Of a stretch of DNA of 64,000 bases, positions 47,181 to 58,578 are shown one piece after another (the stretch's first letter is position 1; every line of letters begins with the position of its first letter). A model generated the notes under the pieces. That model saw nothing but the letters and a program-made list of their open reading frames with translations, ran no database searches and was not told where the DNA came from. This stretch comes from Inia geoffrensis (taxonomy: Eukaryota > Chordata > Mammalia > Artiodactyla > Iniidae). The stretch is taken from assembly GCA_036417435.1 (NCBI GenBank), contig CM070903.1, positions 1,237,001 through 1,301,000 on the forward strand, in the 5' to 3' direction. A program made the position numbers and the translations under genes.

Positions 47181-48119
47181 GAGTCCTGGGCTGTGGAGCA
47201 AAGTTCTCTGCTGTCCTGACCGCCACCCTCCCTGTCGGGAACAAGCCACCAAGGGGACCTTGCAGAGTGCTCTTTGGGGGGAGTACTGGGGCCAGTGCTC
47301 TGAGCTGACAGGGGGAAGCCCCCAATCTGGACGGGACCCAGAGCTGCAGATCAGTTAGGAACACCAGTATCCTTGAGGGGCAGGACCCTTGCTCTGTTCC
47401 AGGTCCCAGTGGGGGTTGGAGGAGTGGGTGGGCAGGGCCTCTGATAGGGTCTGGACGCGGAGGCTGGGCTTGTTCAGATGGGCTGGTGCAAAGCCTTCCC
47501 GCCAAGTTTCCTGGAGACCCTAAGCCTCCTGGGGCACCTCGCAGCCCCGGAAGGAACCTCTCTGCTTGATCTGATGCTTCTTGCCTCCAGGGCTTGGGGA
47601 GCCGACTCCTACCTGCTCCACGGTCAGAAGCAAGTCTCAGAGGAGCCGCGGCCCACGAGGTGTCACCCTGCTCTTCCATCGTGTCGTTGTTTGCCTCTGT
47701 CTCTGGGGTGGACCAGGGCTTCTGTGGCCGACTGAGCAGCTGACAGACATCTATTTATTTTGGCAGAAGGGATTTTTCAGGAAATGAGAAGTGCACGAGT
47801 TTGTTTAGTTTTGTCCTTCTGCTGGGTCTGGGAAAGGCCAGGGTGCTGGGCCACAAAGTGGGGGTCAGGAGCAGACAGGAAGGGAGCTCCCTGGTGTGGG
47901 GGCATCCTCATCCTACTCGGGACCCCGTTTCTCTCCCCAGGGCACTCAGCCAGCTCCACCTGTGCTGACACACCCCGGGAGCCAGTGGTCTGGCCACTTT
48001 CAGCATCTGAATCAGATGGAGCACGGGCTGCCCCTCCTGCCTGGCTGTGCCCTGCACACCTGTGTTCTGTCACTCAGCCTGGAACGTTCCCTCAGCCACC
48101 TCCTCCTGAGGACACGCTG
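47181..48119. other. GC-rich unique sequence, no gene recognised
   Basis: A long + frame (47,760-48,752) begins here but continues through a TG microsatellite and shows no domain, so I reject it as a gene. No repeat family was recognised. Confidence 0.55.
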
Positions 48120-48315
48120 AAGGTGTGTGCATGTGCAGATGTGTGCAGGTGTGTGCAAGTGCATGCACAGGTGTGCGTGCACGTGTTCACATCTGTGCAG
48201 GCTTGTGTGATTGTGTGTCAGCGCGAGAACGGGTGTGTGATTGCATGTGAGCATGTGTGCAGGTGCATGCAGGTGTGTATATGTGTGTGTGTGTGTGCGT
48301 TCGCGTGCTCATGCG
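48120..48315. repeat. Long degenerate TG-rich array
   Basis: Nearly 200 bp of TGTGTGCATGTGCAGATGTGTGCAGG-type sequence, ending in a pure GTGTGTGTGTGTGTGTGCG run. It is the longest alternating purine-pyrimidine tract in the window. Confidence 0.9.
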
Positions 48316-49479
48316 TGGTCCTGGAGCAGCTCCATCACCAGGACAGAGCTCAGCATCTCCACCCAGGCCACACTGGAGGCCCGGGCCGTCCTGGAAGAGG
48401 CTGGTTCCCCTTGAGCAGCCCTTTGGCCTCAACCAGTTTGCTGTCCCCTTTCAGGACCCTGTTCTCCCCACCTGGGGACAAGCAGGTGCAGGATGTGATG
48501 CCGGCTGCGATCAGGGACCCAGATGTGCATTTGAATTTACAGCCAGGTGGGTGTCCTGAGCCCAGCCACCCGGGTCAGGGAGGAAGCTGGTCCACGGGGG
48601 TCAGTGGGTGTCACGAGGTCGGTCCTGGCGCCACCCTTCTCTCCTCTGGCGCTGGCCTGACCCAAACAGGTCAGCAATTAATTTTCTCACGTAAGAGTCA
48701 GGTGGGCCTTTCTCTGAGCAGCCTGACCGTCCCCTCGTGCTGTCACCTTTAGTTTAGAAAAATTCGAGCAAAACGTGTGTCTCCAGTCCAGAGGGGAGAG
48801 GTGCTCAGTGACCCACGGTCACCCCAACGAAGACTACAAACCGGGGCTCAAACCAAGGACGTGGATCCCTGGCAGCCCTCTGCAGCTCCTGGGTCCTGGG
48901 CTGGGGCGTCCTCCTTTCTCAAGAGGACCCTGGTGACAGCGTTTAGGGCCCCCAGGATAATCCCAGATGAATGTATCTCGAGGGCCTTTGCTTAGCCAGG
49001 ACTCTATAAGGTCACGGTCACGGGTTCCAGGGATTGAAGGTGGATACTGGGGGGTGGGGGGCAGTTTTCAGCCGACCGCAGGATGAGGACCAGAAAGCTT
49101 GCTCCTAAGCACCCTGCTGCCTGCAGATAGCAGGCCCCTTTGCAGAGGGAGGGGTGAGGCTGCCTGGAGGTGGGGGCTGTGCTAGAGGGGTGCTGGGGCT
49201 GCTCAGCCGTCCCTCAAGGGCCAGACCCCTGCCCGCTGTGCTTCATCCCTTTTCACCAGCCCAGCCGCACGAGGCAGGCGGGTTTATCCACAGATGACCT
49301 CAGCCCAGCCCAGGATCCTGAGGGCGCCCACCGCCAGCCTGCAGAGATGCTGCCCTCTGAGAGTGCAGGCCCCCGGGGCCCTCGCTCCCCATGGACATTT
49401 GGATGCTGGAAAGCTCGATTTTACAATTTTCCTGTAATGTTTACAAGAGCCTCTTCCCGTTGTCCCAGCGTGCTGTAAA
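48316..49479. other. GC-rich unique sequence, no gene recognised
   Basis: No repeat or domain was seen. The right edge passes into the CpG-rich block at 49,480. Confidence 0.5.
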
Positions 49480-49810
49480 CACACAGGCCCGGCTCTCCGC
49501 TGCGGAATTGCGGTTTGGTGGCCGGTTCCAACAATGCGCTCCCAGCTCCGTGGTTATCCGCCTCTCCGGGAAGGCGTTGGATCCGCATGGAGGGCAGCGT
49601 GGCAGCTCGCAGGACCCCCCTTCCGGCCCTCCCGCCCCTCCTGCCAAGCCCCGGTGGCTGGGGCACGTTCCGTCCTGCCGGCCTGGCAGCATCTCGGGTC
49701 GCACTCGGGTCCCGCTCTTGAGAGCAGGGATAGAGCCTGGCCCCTCCAAGCCCCAGCCCAGGGCAGGGCCGTGTGGCGGGCAGCAGGCGGGCACGGGGCA
49801 CGGCAAGCCT
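49480..49810. promoter_or_regulatory. CpG-rich block (short CpG-island-like)
   Basis: Counting by eye gives about 23 CpG in the first 250 bp, with GC near two-thirds. That is close to the number expected from base composition, whereas bulk mammalian DNA is strongly CpG-depleted. Both flanks are much poorer in CpG. No TATA box or exon is evident, and the block is not part of a SINE I recognise. It could be a small promoter or enhancer island, or only a GC-conversion patch. Confidence 0.4.
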
Positions 49811-49851
49811 GGTTTCACTGAGACTGAAGCTCTGCTGGGGCTTGTGGGGCC

Positions 49852-50020
49852 ATGTGTGCATGTGTGTGCGCACCAATGTCCTTAAGGAATGGATTCCGCA
49901 CCCGCCAATATGCACAGAACGTCCATCTTTTTGTGTATTTGTGTATGTACGTGTTCTTGGTGTGTGTGTGCAGGTGAGTGCCCGTGTGTTCCTGCTGTGT
50001 GTGTGCGTGTGTGCACAGCT
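49852..50020. repeat. Degenerate TG-rich tracts
   Basis: Three TG-rich patches (around 49,853-49,872, 49,930-49,975 and 49,985-50,017), separated by ordinary sequence. They produce false Cys/Val/His frames on both strands. Confidence 0.75.
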
Positions 50021-51664
50021 CCATCTTCCTCTGGTGCCCTGAGGGGAAGGTGACGACGGGGAGGTGGCTGGGGTTAGCTGGGTGTCAGGAAGCCCTGCAG
50101 GAAACCAGTGCTGGGGAGACTGCCCAGGGCCCCTTTGTCCAGAATGAACGTCAAACGTCAAACACAGCCCCAAGGGAAATGGTTCCCACACCTGATCCTG
50201 TGCTGAGAGCGAGGATGGAGTGGGGCCCGGGAGCCATGACGGGAAGCAACAAGGCCCCTCTGTGCGCTTGGGGCAGCTGTGGCCACGCCAGGAGCCGAGT
50301 AGACCGGCTGCCTGGCCACCTGGCTCTCCTACTTGTCACCTCAGAGTCTGAGACCCCCCGTCATGCCAGGCCCTCCCCCTGGGCCCGCTCAGGAGCCGTG
50401 ACACTGGCTGCGGGCACGGGCTACTCCCTCCCCAGGGGAGCATTTCCAGGCCAAGATGGTCACAGATATGATCATTTCCGGTCATTGCTCAGAGCAGCCA
50501 GAATGATTAGAAGTGGATGATTTAAATTAGCTTTGGCTGAGGCCAAGTCCCAGGGTCCGCAGACCAGCCTGGGTCTGTTCTCCCCAACGGCCTCACGGAG
50601 ATCGGGGCACAGTGAGGACGTGGCCCTGCCCCTGCCCTACACCTGCCATCCCCCTGCGGCCCCCAGGGTCTCCCCTCCTCAATTGCCGGCCTGACCATGG
50701 GCTGCCCTGGGACCAGCAGAGCCCCTCGCCCTCAGGGGTGGTGTAGAGCTAGCGTCCCCTCTTCCGCATGAGGACATCTGCCCTCGGGTCCCCAGGTGTC
50801 TCCTCGCTGCTGAGAAGCCGGCAGGGAGGGAGTCCAGTGGGGGTCAGGTCCCCATCGGGCGGGGAGGGACGGGGCGGGGAGGAACCTGCAGGGGAGGGGG
50901 CCACACAGACAGGGCAAAGTCAGGAGGTTGGCTACGCACAGGTTGAGCAAAGAGCACATGTGTGGAGGCTTCTGGGACCTGGCTTCTCTCTGGTAGAGGG
51001 AAGAGTCCAGTGCCAAGGAGGGGGTCTGGGCGAGCTGTGGGTTCGAACCTGGGAAGAAAATGCTACAGACACGGGCACGTATTGAAAAGACAGAGAGACC
51101 AGCCTGAAGGAACTCCCACTGGGACAAATTCGAGCATGAGAAAAAACAAATAAAAACAGTAACAGATGAGAGCCCATTACATGGAATGACAATGTAGTGG
51201 CATAAACAGATTTAATTATTAATAAATGGGGAAGAGAGAAAGCTCTTCCCTACAGTGGAATTCCAGCTGACGAACGATGGGCCTAGAAATTCACTGTTTG
51301 GTTTATATAGCATTTATAGTGATGAGTTCAGGCTGTGAGAACGTTGGAAGATGCTGACCAGCCATGGAAGTGAACTGAACCCACCCCGCGTGTTCCCGCA
51401 AAACCTGCACGAATTACAGGGAGGAGCCACCTTTCCGGGGCCATGGTCCCCAGGTGGCCAGGGCTGCCGCCCCAGGAGTGACATGGGGACATATCCACAG
51501 CCCATGGACCGGACAGGATACATCCAGATGAGCTGCTACCCCAGGGTCAGCCCGGGTCTAGTCTGGGAAGTGTCAGAAAACCCAAACTGGGGACTTTTCA
51601 CTCTTCAGCAATGTCAAAGTCATGGGAGCCCAGGGAGGACTGGGGACGTTCTTGACTGAGGGAG
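50021..51664. other. Unique sequence, no gene recognised
   Basis: This is GC-rich at left and AT-richer from 51,110 to 51,350. A perfect tRNA B-box-like word, GGTTCGAACC, lies at 51,040-51,049, but no A box or tRNA fold accompanies it. No repeat family is clear. Confidence 0.45.
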
Positions 51665-51845
51665 GACAGAGACATGGTCACTGGGCGCACCGCGTGAACC
51701 CAGGGTGGGCTGTCATGCTGTAAACGATGCTACCGGGACAATTAACAAAACGGAAATGGGTCTCTGGGTGAAGGAGAATTTGGTACTATTCTTGCAACTT
51801 TTCAATATGTTTGACATTGTTTCGAAATAAAAATAAAATTCTGAA
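51665..51845 (+). mobile_element. Old L1M-type 3' end, sense
   Basis: The terminal L1M wording is CTGGGTGAAGGAGAATTTGGTACTATTCTTGCAACTTTTCAATATGTTTGACATTGTTTCGAAATAAAAATAAA. This is the sense counterpart of the 3' end read in reverse at 10,325-10,400. The left boundary is uncertain. Confidence 0.55.
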
Positions 51846-54325
51846 GACAAGGCAGTTGCTCTGGCGTCCGGGTTCCAGGGCCTGGCACCGTCTGACCGTG
51901 CCAGCACCCGCCCAGCCCTCGGGAGGCAGGCCCACAGGGCCCTGAGGGTGGTAGGGCTGGGGCCCCCTCCCTGGGCCTCTGCGGGAGGAGGGAGGGGGGA
52001 GACGGAGCAGCTCCGGCGGCAGGGACGCAGCAGGGGACTCGGAGCCCAGGGGGTGGCCCGGTGGGGAGCCAACTCCAGTGCCCACTGCCGCTCCGCAGCC
52101 CAGATGGAGCGCGGGGGGCACTGAGCGCATGCCCTAGCCCCGGGCCTCCTGTGGTCCTGTCCCACCGCCACGAAAGCCCACCGTGGACACCCACCCACCT
52201 GGGGTCCTGCTCTCACACACACACGTAAACATACCCACGAACTCACAGGCATGCACAAATACACACACACACACGCATTTCCCTTGCAGGTAGGCTGGAA
52301 AGATGTCCTGGAGAGACGTCCAGAATGCAGTCCCATCTCCAGGGTGTGGAACTGTATGCGGTTTTGATTTTCTATGGTCTGCTTATCGGCATTTTCTAAA
52401 GTGAATACACAATATTTTGTGGTGAGAATATCTAAATAATATTCTTTAAAAATAGAAAGAAGGCAAAAGATCAGGTAACAGGGCGCTCTCAGTATGCTTT
52501 CCAGACGTTTATTTAAAACACAACCTCGGAAAACCCTGATGCTGTGCCTCAGACAGTCTTGGACTTGAAACATCCTGCCGCGGGATTTTCAGTCTCTAGG
52601 AGGCTGACTCCAGGCCAGGCCACCGGCCGTCCTGACCCTCCTTCCTTGCCTTCCTGGGCCGCGTCCCATTTCACCCCCAAGGCCAGGTCCCAACACGCGT
52701 CCTGCAGGGCCAACCGGGCAGGGCCACTCCAGGTGAGGGACGGGGGAGTGCAGAGGAGCCACGGCTCCCAAAGCCAAGGGGCAGGTGGGACGGAGGTGAC
52801 ACCACGCATCTGCACGGTGAGAAGAGTGAAGGCCCCGCGCTGCAGCGGGGCTGACACGCCATCAGCTAGGCACCAACTGGGGTTTGAGCTGGAGGTCGGG
52901 GAAGTGAGAGCACAAAGAACAAGTTTTCAACTACACATATAAAACATGTACCTACACACGTACACTCACACATCTGATCCCGTCCATGCTTTTTCACAGC
53001 AGTGTTTCCCCACCTGAATGGAGGACTGCGGAGCTGGCCTGGGACAGGACGCTGCAGACGGGCAGGAAGGCCTGAGGTCTGGCTGGCACACGGGGTCAGA
53101 GGGCATGGGGTCACACACGGCTAGAAAGGTCGCAGGACCGAGTTTGGACTTGATTCTGCACGCGGAGCGCAGTGCCGAGCTGCCTCTGCTTTTGTTCTGG
53201 GCTGTTTGAGACAGAGGTGGAAACCCATAGGAGGAGCTGGTGTGCAGGCGCCTGGGAAGGACCATGGAGGCGGGACGGGGCACACAGTTAGCTCCTGCTA
53301 ACTGTGGCAGGAGCACGTCCACCGTAGGAAGCCCCACGCTGAGGCTGGCACCGGCCTGTGGAGAGGGCACCCAGCCCCGGCTCTGCAGAGCCCGGGGGTT
53401 GACCGTGATGGCCCTTCGTTCCAGGCAACCTTTTCATGGCTGTCACAGGGCAGGGCAGCCTGCGCACTGCCCCCGGCAGAGTCGGGTCCCTGGTCCTGAC
53501 TCCTCTCCTGTAACAGACACACGTATGGTGTCGCCTGGCCCACATCAGGTCACCCTGTGGGGACTGGGCTTAGAGGACAATACAGAAACCATGACTCCCT
53601 GGCTGCTGTCCTGGCTGGGAGGCACGACTGTCCTTGCCCCGGCCCAGCCACCGCAAGCCCAGGGCGGGACGACCTGTCGTCTGAGAGCCGTGGCGCGGCC
53701 CTCGGACCCTGCCCACCTCTGGGCGCAGCAGACCCTGCAGATGGCGCAGACAGGGTTTGGGTCCAGGAGTGCACGGGGCAACTCGGCACCCCACGTCTGG
53801 GAGAGAGAGTGAAAGGTGCTCGGTCCAGCAAGGGGGCTGGGGTCAGGGATGCGAGCTGCAGTCCAGCGGGGGCGGCCCGGCTGGAGCCTCCACCCCTTCC
53901 TTCCACAGACTACACGGACGGTCCGAGAAGAGCAGCCGGCCACCGCTGGACGTGAGCACACTCGGGAGACACGCCAAGCTCACAGGAATGGAAGGAAACC
54001 CCATCCGGGCTGCAGACTCTCCACCACGGACACGGATGGATTCTCCATGCTACTCGGGACCCCAGGGACGCATCTGGCCACCCGCCTCTGATTCGGGAGA
54101 TATGTGTTTCCCTCGGGATGGCGGAGGGCCTGTCCATGCTCCAGGGTATGAGGCCAGTCCCCGGGGCCACATCACAGCACCGGGCGAGGCTGGGGGACAC
54201 TTCCCTGGCCAAGGGCAGAGGCACTTCCTCTGAGTGGGAGAGTGGCTGCTCTGCCTCATATTTTGGGGAAAGAAGTACCCAGGACTGCTTCCCAGACCCT
54301 CCTCTTGCCCCTGCATCTGGCTGTT
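51846..54325. other. Mostly GC-rich unique sequence, no gene recognised
   Basis: The stretch contains a CA tract (52,206-52,275) and an AT-rich patch at 52,370-52,470 that may be an unclassified repeat tail. The remainder is GC-rich DNA with overlapping frames and no domain. The CACACGTACACTCACACA patch near 52,951-52,975 is a minor simple repeat. Confidence 0.5.
52206..52275. repeat. (CA)n microsatellite, interrupted
   Basis: CTCACACACACACGTAAACATACCC at left and AAATACACACACACACACACGC at right. Confidence 0.85.
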
Positions 54326-54341
54326 GTGAGGCTGAACTTTA
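54326..54341. repeat. Target-site duplication, 3' side of the full-length L1
   Basis: GTGAGGCTGAACTTTA. It is identical to 61,739-61,754 and marks the integration site of the - strand L1. Confidence 0.96.
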
Positions 54342-54705
54342 TTTTTTTTTAACATCTTTATCAGAGTATAATTGCTTGACAGTGGTGTGGTAGTTTCTAC
54401 TTTATAACAAAGTGAATCAGTTATACATATACATATGTTCCCATATCCCCTCCCTCTTGCATCTCCCTCCCACCCTCCCTATCCCACCCCTCTAGGTGGT
54501 CACAAAGCACCGAGCTGATCTCCCTGTGCTATGTGGCTGCTTCCCACTAGCTATCTATCTTACGCTTGGTAGTGTATATATGTCCGTGCCACTCTCTCAC
54601 TTCGTCCCAGCTTACCCTTCCCACTCCCCATGTCCTCAAGTCCATTCTTTACATCTGTGTCTTTAATCCTGTCCTGCCCCTAGGTTCTTCAGAACCATTT
54701 TTTTT
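54342..54705 (-). other. L1 3' UTR and poly-A
   Basis: About 365 bp lie between the ORF2 stop and the integration site. It includes the reverse of GGAGATCAGCTCGGTGCTTTGTGACC and of the purine-rich GGGATAGGGAGGGTGGGAGGGAGATG segment, which is a G-rich 3' UTR tract common in L1 families. The tail is only nine to ten A (T on +), which suggests tail shortening after insertion. Confidence 0.88.
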
Positions 54706-57700
54706 TTAGATTCCATGTATATGTGTTAGCATACGGTATTTGTTTTTCTCTTTCTGACTTACTTCACTCTGTATGACAGACTCTAGGTCCATCCACCTCA
54801 CTACAAGTAACTCAATTTCATTTCTTTTTATGGCTGAGTAATATTCCATTCTATATATGTGCCACATCTTCTTTATCCATTCATATGTCAAAGGACACTT
54901 AGGTTGCTTCCATGTCCTGGCTATTGTAAATAGAGCTGCAATGAACATTTTGGTACATGACTCTTTTTGAATTATGGTTTTCTCAGGGTATATGCCCAGT
55001 AGTGGGATTGCTAGGTCGTATGGTAGTTCTATATTAGTTTTTTTAAGAAACCTCCATACTGTTCTCCATAGTGGCTGTAGCAATTTACATTTCCACCAAC
55101 AGTGCAAGAGGGTTCCCTTTTCCCCAGACCCTTTGCAGCATTTATTGTTTGTAGATTTTTTGATGATGGCCATTCTGACCGGTGTGAGATGATACCTCAT
55201 TGTACTTTTGATTTTCATTTCTCTAATGATGAATGATGTTGAGCATTCTTTCATGTGTTTGTCGGTAATCTGTATATCTTCTTTGGAGATATGTCTATTT
55301 AGGTCTTCTGCCCATTTTTGGATTGGGTTGTTTGTTTGTGTTTTTTTTTGATATTGAGCTGCTTGAGCTGTTTGTAAATTTTGGAGATTAATCCTTTGTC
55401 AGTTGCTTCATTTGCAAATATTTTCTCCCATTCTGAGGGTTGTCTTTTGGTCTTGTTTACGGTTTCCTTTGCTGTGCAAAAGCTTTGAAGTTTCACGAGG
55501 TCCCACTTGTTTATTTTTGTTTTTATTTCCATTTCTCTAGGAGGTGGGTCAAAAAGGATCTTGCTGTGATTTATGTCATAGAGTGTTCTGCCTATGTTTT
55601 CCTCTAAGAGTTTGATAGTTTCTGGCCTTACATTTAGGTCTTTAATCCATTTTGAGTTTATTTTTGTGTATGGTGTTAGGGAGTGTTCTAATTTCATACT
55701 TTTACATGTACCTGTCCAGTTTTCCTAGCACCACTTATTGAAGAGGCTGTCTTTTCTCCATTGTATATTCTTACCCCTTGTATCAAAAATAAGGTGACCA
55801 TAGGTGTGTGGGTTTATCTCTAGGCTTTCTATCCTGTTCCATTGATCTGTATTTCCGTTTTTGTGCCAGTACCATACTGTCTTGATTACTGTAGCTTTGT
55901 AATATAGTCTGAAGTCAGGGAGCCTGATTCCTCCAGCTCCATTTTTATTTATCTAGATTGCTTTGCCTATTCGGGGTCTTTTGTGTTTCCATATAAATTT
56001 TGAAAGTTTTTGTTCTAGTTCTGTGAAAAATGTCATTGGTAGTTTGATAAGCGTTGCATTGAATCTGTAGATTGCTTTGGGTAGTAGAGTCATTTTCACA
56101 ACGGTGATTCTTCCAATCCAAGAACGTGGTATATCTCTGCATCTGTTTGTATCATCTTTAATTTCTTTCATCAGTGTCTTATAGTTTTCTGCATACAGGT
56201 CTTTTGTCTCCCTAGGTAGGTTTATTCCTAGGTATTTTTTCTTTTTGTTGCAATGGTAAATGGGAGTGTTTCCTTAATTTCTCTTTCAGATTTTTCATCT
56301 TTAGTGTATAGGAATGCAAGAGATTTCTGTGCATTAATTTTGCATCCTGCAACTTTACGAAATTCATTGATTAGCTCTAGTAGTTTTCTGGTAGCATCTT
56401 TAGGATTCTCTATGTATAGTATCACATCATCTGCAAACAGTGACAGCTTTACTTCTTCTTTTCCAATTTGGATTCCTTTTCTTTCCTTTTCTTCTCTGAT
56501 TGCTGTGGCTAACACTTCCAAAACTATGTTGAGTAAGAGTGGTGAGAGTGGGCAACCTTGTCTTGTTCTTGATCTTAGTGGAAATGGTTTCAGTTTTTCA
56601 CCATTAAAAACGATGTTGGCTATGCATTTGTCCTATGTGGCCTTTATTATGTTGAGGTAAGTTCTCTCTATGCCTACTTTCTGCAGGATTTTTATCATAA
56701 GTGGGTGTTGAATTTTTTTGAAAGCTTTTTCTGCATCTATTGAGATCATATGGCTTTTCTCCTTCAATTTGTTAATATGGTTTATCACATTGATTGATTT
56801 GCATATACTGAAGAATCCTTGCATTCCTGGAATAAACCCCACTTGATCATGGTGTATGATCTGTTTCATGTGCTGTTGGATTCTGTTTGCTAGTATTTTG
56901 TTGAAGATTTTTGCATCTATGTTCATCAGTGATATTGGCCTGTAGTTTTCTTTCTTTGTGACATCTTTTTCTGGTTTTGGTATCAAGGTGATGGTGGCCT
57001 CGTAGAATGAGTTTGGGAGTGTTTTTCCCTCTGCTATATTTTGGAAGAGTCTGAGAAGGATAGATGTTAGCTCTTCTCTAAATGTTTGATAGATTTTGCC
57101 TGTGAAGTCATCTGGTCCTGGGCTTTTGTCTGTTGGAAGATTTTTAATCACAGTCTCAATTTCCGTGCTTGTGATTGGTCTGTTCATATTTTCTATTTCT
57201 TCCTGGTTCAGTCTCGAAAGGTTGTGCTTTTCTAAGAATTTGTCCATTTCTTCCAGGTTGTCCATTTTATTGGCATAGAGTTGCTTGTAGTAATCTCTCA
57301 TGATCCTTTGTATTTCTGCAGTGTCATTTGTTACTTCTCCTTTTTCATTTCTAATTCTATTGATTTGAGTCTCCTCCCTTTTTTTCTTGATGAGTCTGGC
57401 TTATTGTTTATCAATTTTGTTTATCTTCTCAAAGAACCAGCTTTTAGTTTTATTGATCTTTGCTATCGTTTCCTTCATTTCTTTTTCATTTATTTCTGAT
57501 CTGATCTTTATGTTTTCTTTCCTTCTGCTAACTTTGGGGTTTTTTTGTTCTTCTTTCTCTAATTGCTTTAGGTGTAAGGTTAGGTTGTTTGTTTGAGATG
57601 TTTCTTGTTTCTTGAGGTAGGACTGTATTGTTATAAACGTCCCTCTTAGAACTGCTTTTGCTGCATCCCATAGGTTTTGGGTCATCATGTTTTCATTGTC

Positions 57701-58520
57701 ATTTTTTTCTAGGTATTTTTTGATTTCCTCTTTGATTTCTTCAGTGATCGCTTGGTTATTATGTAGTGTATTGTTTAGCCTCCATGTGTTTGTATTTTTT
57801 ACAGATCTTTTCCTGTAATTGATATCTAGTCTCATAGTGTTGTGGTCAGAAAAGATACTTGATACGATTTCAATTTTCTTAAACTTACCAAGGATTGATT
57901 TGTGACCCAAGATATCATCTCTCCTGGAGAATGTTCCATGAGCACTTGAGAAGAAAGTGTATTTTGTTATTTTTGGATGGAACATCCTGTAAATATCAAT
58001 TACATCTGTCTTGTTTAATGTATCATTTAAAGCTTGTGTTTCATTATTTATTTTCATTTTGGATGATCTGTCCATTGGTGAAAATGGGTTGTTAGGTCCC
58101 CTACTATGATTGTGTTACTGTTGATTTCCCCTTTTATGGCTGTTAGCATTTGCCTTATGTATTGAGGTGCTCCTATGTTGGGTGCATAAATATTACAGTT
58201 GTTGTATCTTCTCCTTGGATTGATTCCTTGATCATTATGTAGTGTCCTTCTTTGTCTCTTGTAATAGTCTTTGCTTTAAAGTCTATTTTGTCTGAAATGA
58301 GAATTGCTATTCCAGATTTCTTTTGATTTCCATTTGCATGGAATATCTTTTTCCATCCCCTTTCAGTCTGTATGTGTCCCTAGGTCTGAAGTGGGTCTTG
58401 TAGACAGCGTATATACAGGTCTTGTTTTTGTATCAATTCAGCCAGTCTATGTCTTTTGGTGGGAGCATTTAATCCATTTACATTTAAGGTAATTATCGAT
58501 ATGTATGTTCCTATTACCAT
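54706..58520 (-). pseudogene. L1 ORF2 (endonuclease-reverse transcriptase), broken
   Basis: ORF2p nicks the target DNA and reverse-transcribes L1 RNA. The span of 3,815 nt matches the roughly 1,275-residue family length. The ATG is at 58,520, and the C-terminus (ending THIHGI) stops at 54,706. The endonuclease part starts correctly (TLNVNGLNAPTKRHRLAE), but a 2-bp loss near 58,395 causes a stop at 58,382-58,380, after 46 codons. This falls at the conserved QET zone that carries the catalytic Glu. The later frame 58,075-57,401 holds endonuclease wording (SDHNTMRLD). The frame 57,301-56,633 holds reverse transcriptase blocks ([25 protein letters not shown]). The catalytic FADD is at 56,437-56,426. 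Further shifts occur between 56,228 and 55,254. The Cys-rich C-terminus is partly altered. It cannot make a functional protein. Confidence 0.95.
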
Positions 58521-58578
58521 TTTCTTAATTGTTTGGGGTTTGTTATTGGAGGTCTTTTCCTTCTCTTGTGTTTCCTGC
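58521..58578 (-). other. L1 inter-ORF spacer
   Basis: 58 bases between the ORF1 stop and the ORF2 start, A-rich on the element's sense strand. ORF2 of L1 is translated by an unconventional reinitiation-like mechanism across such spacers. Confidence 0.85.

Noticed and set aside
47760..48752. 330-codon open frame on +
   Set aside because: A large part is the translation of the TG array at 48,120-48,315. The rest has no recognisable domain or conserved block.
51040..51049. Perfect tRNA B-box word GGTTCGAACC
   Set aside because: There is no A box at the right distance, no acceptor stem and no SINE body around it. The palindromic word can occur by chance.
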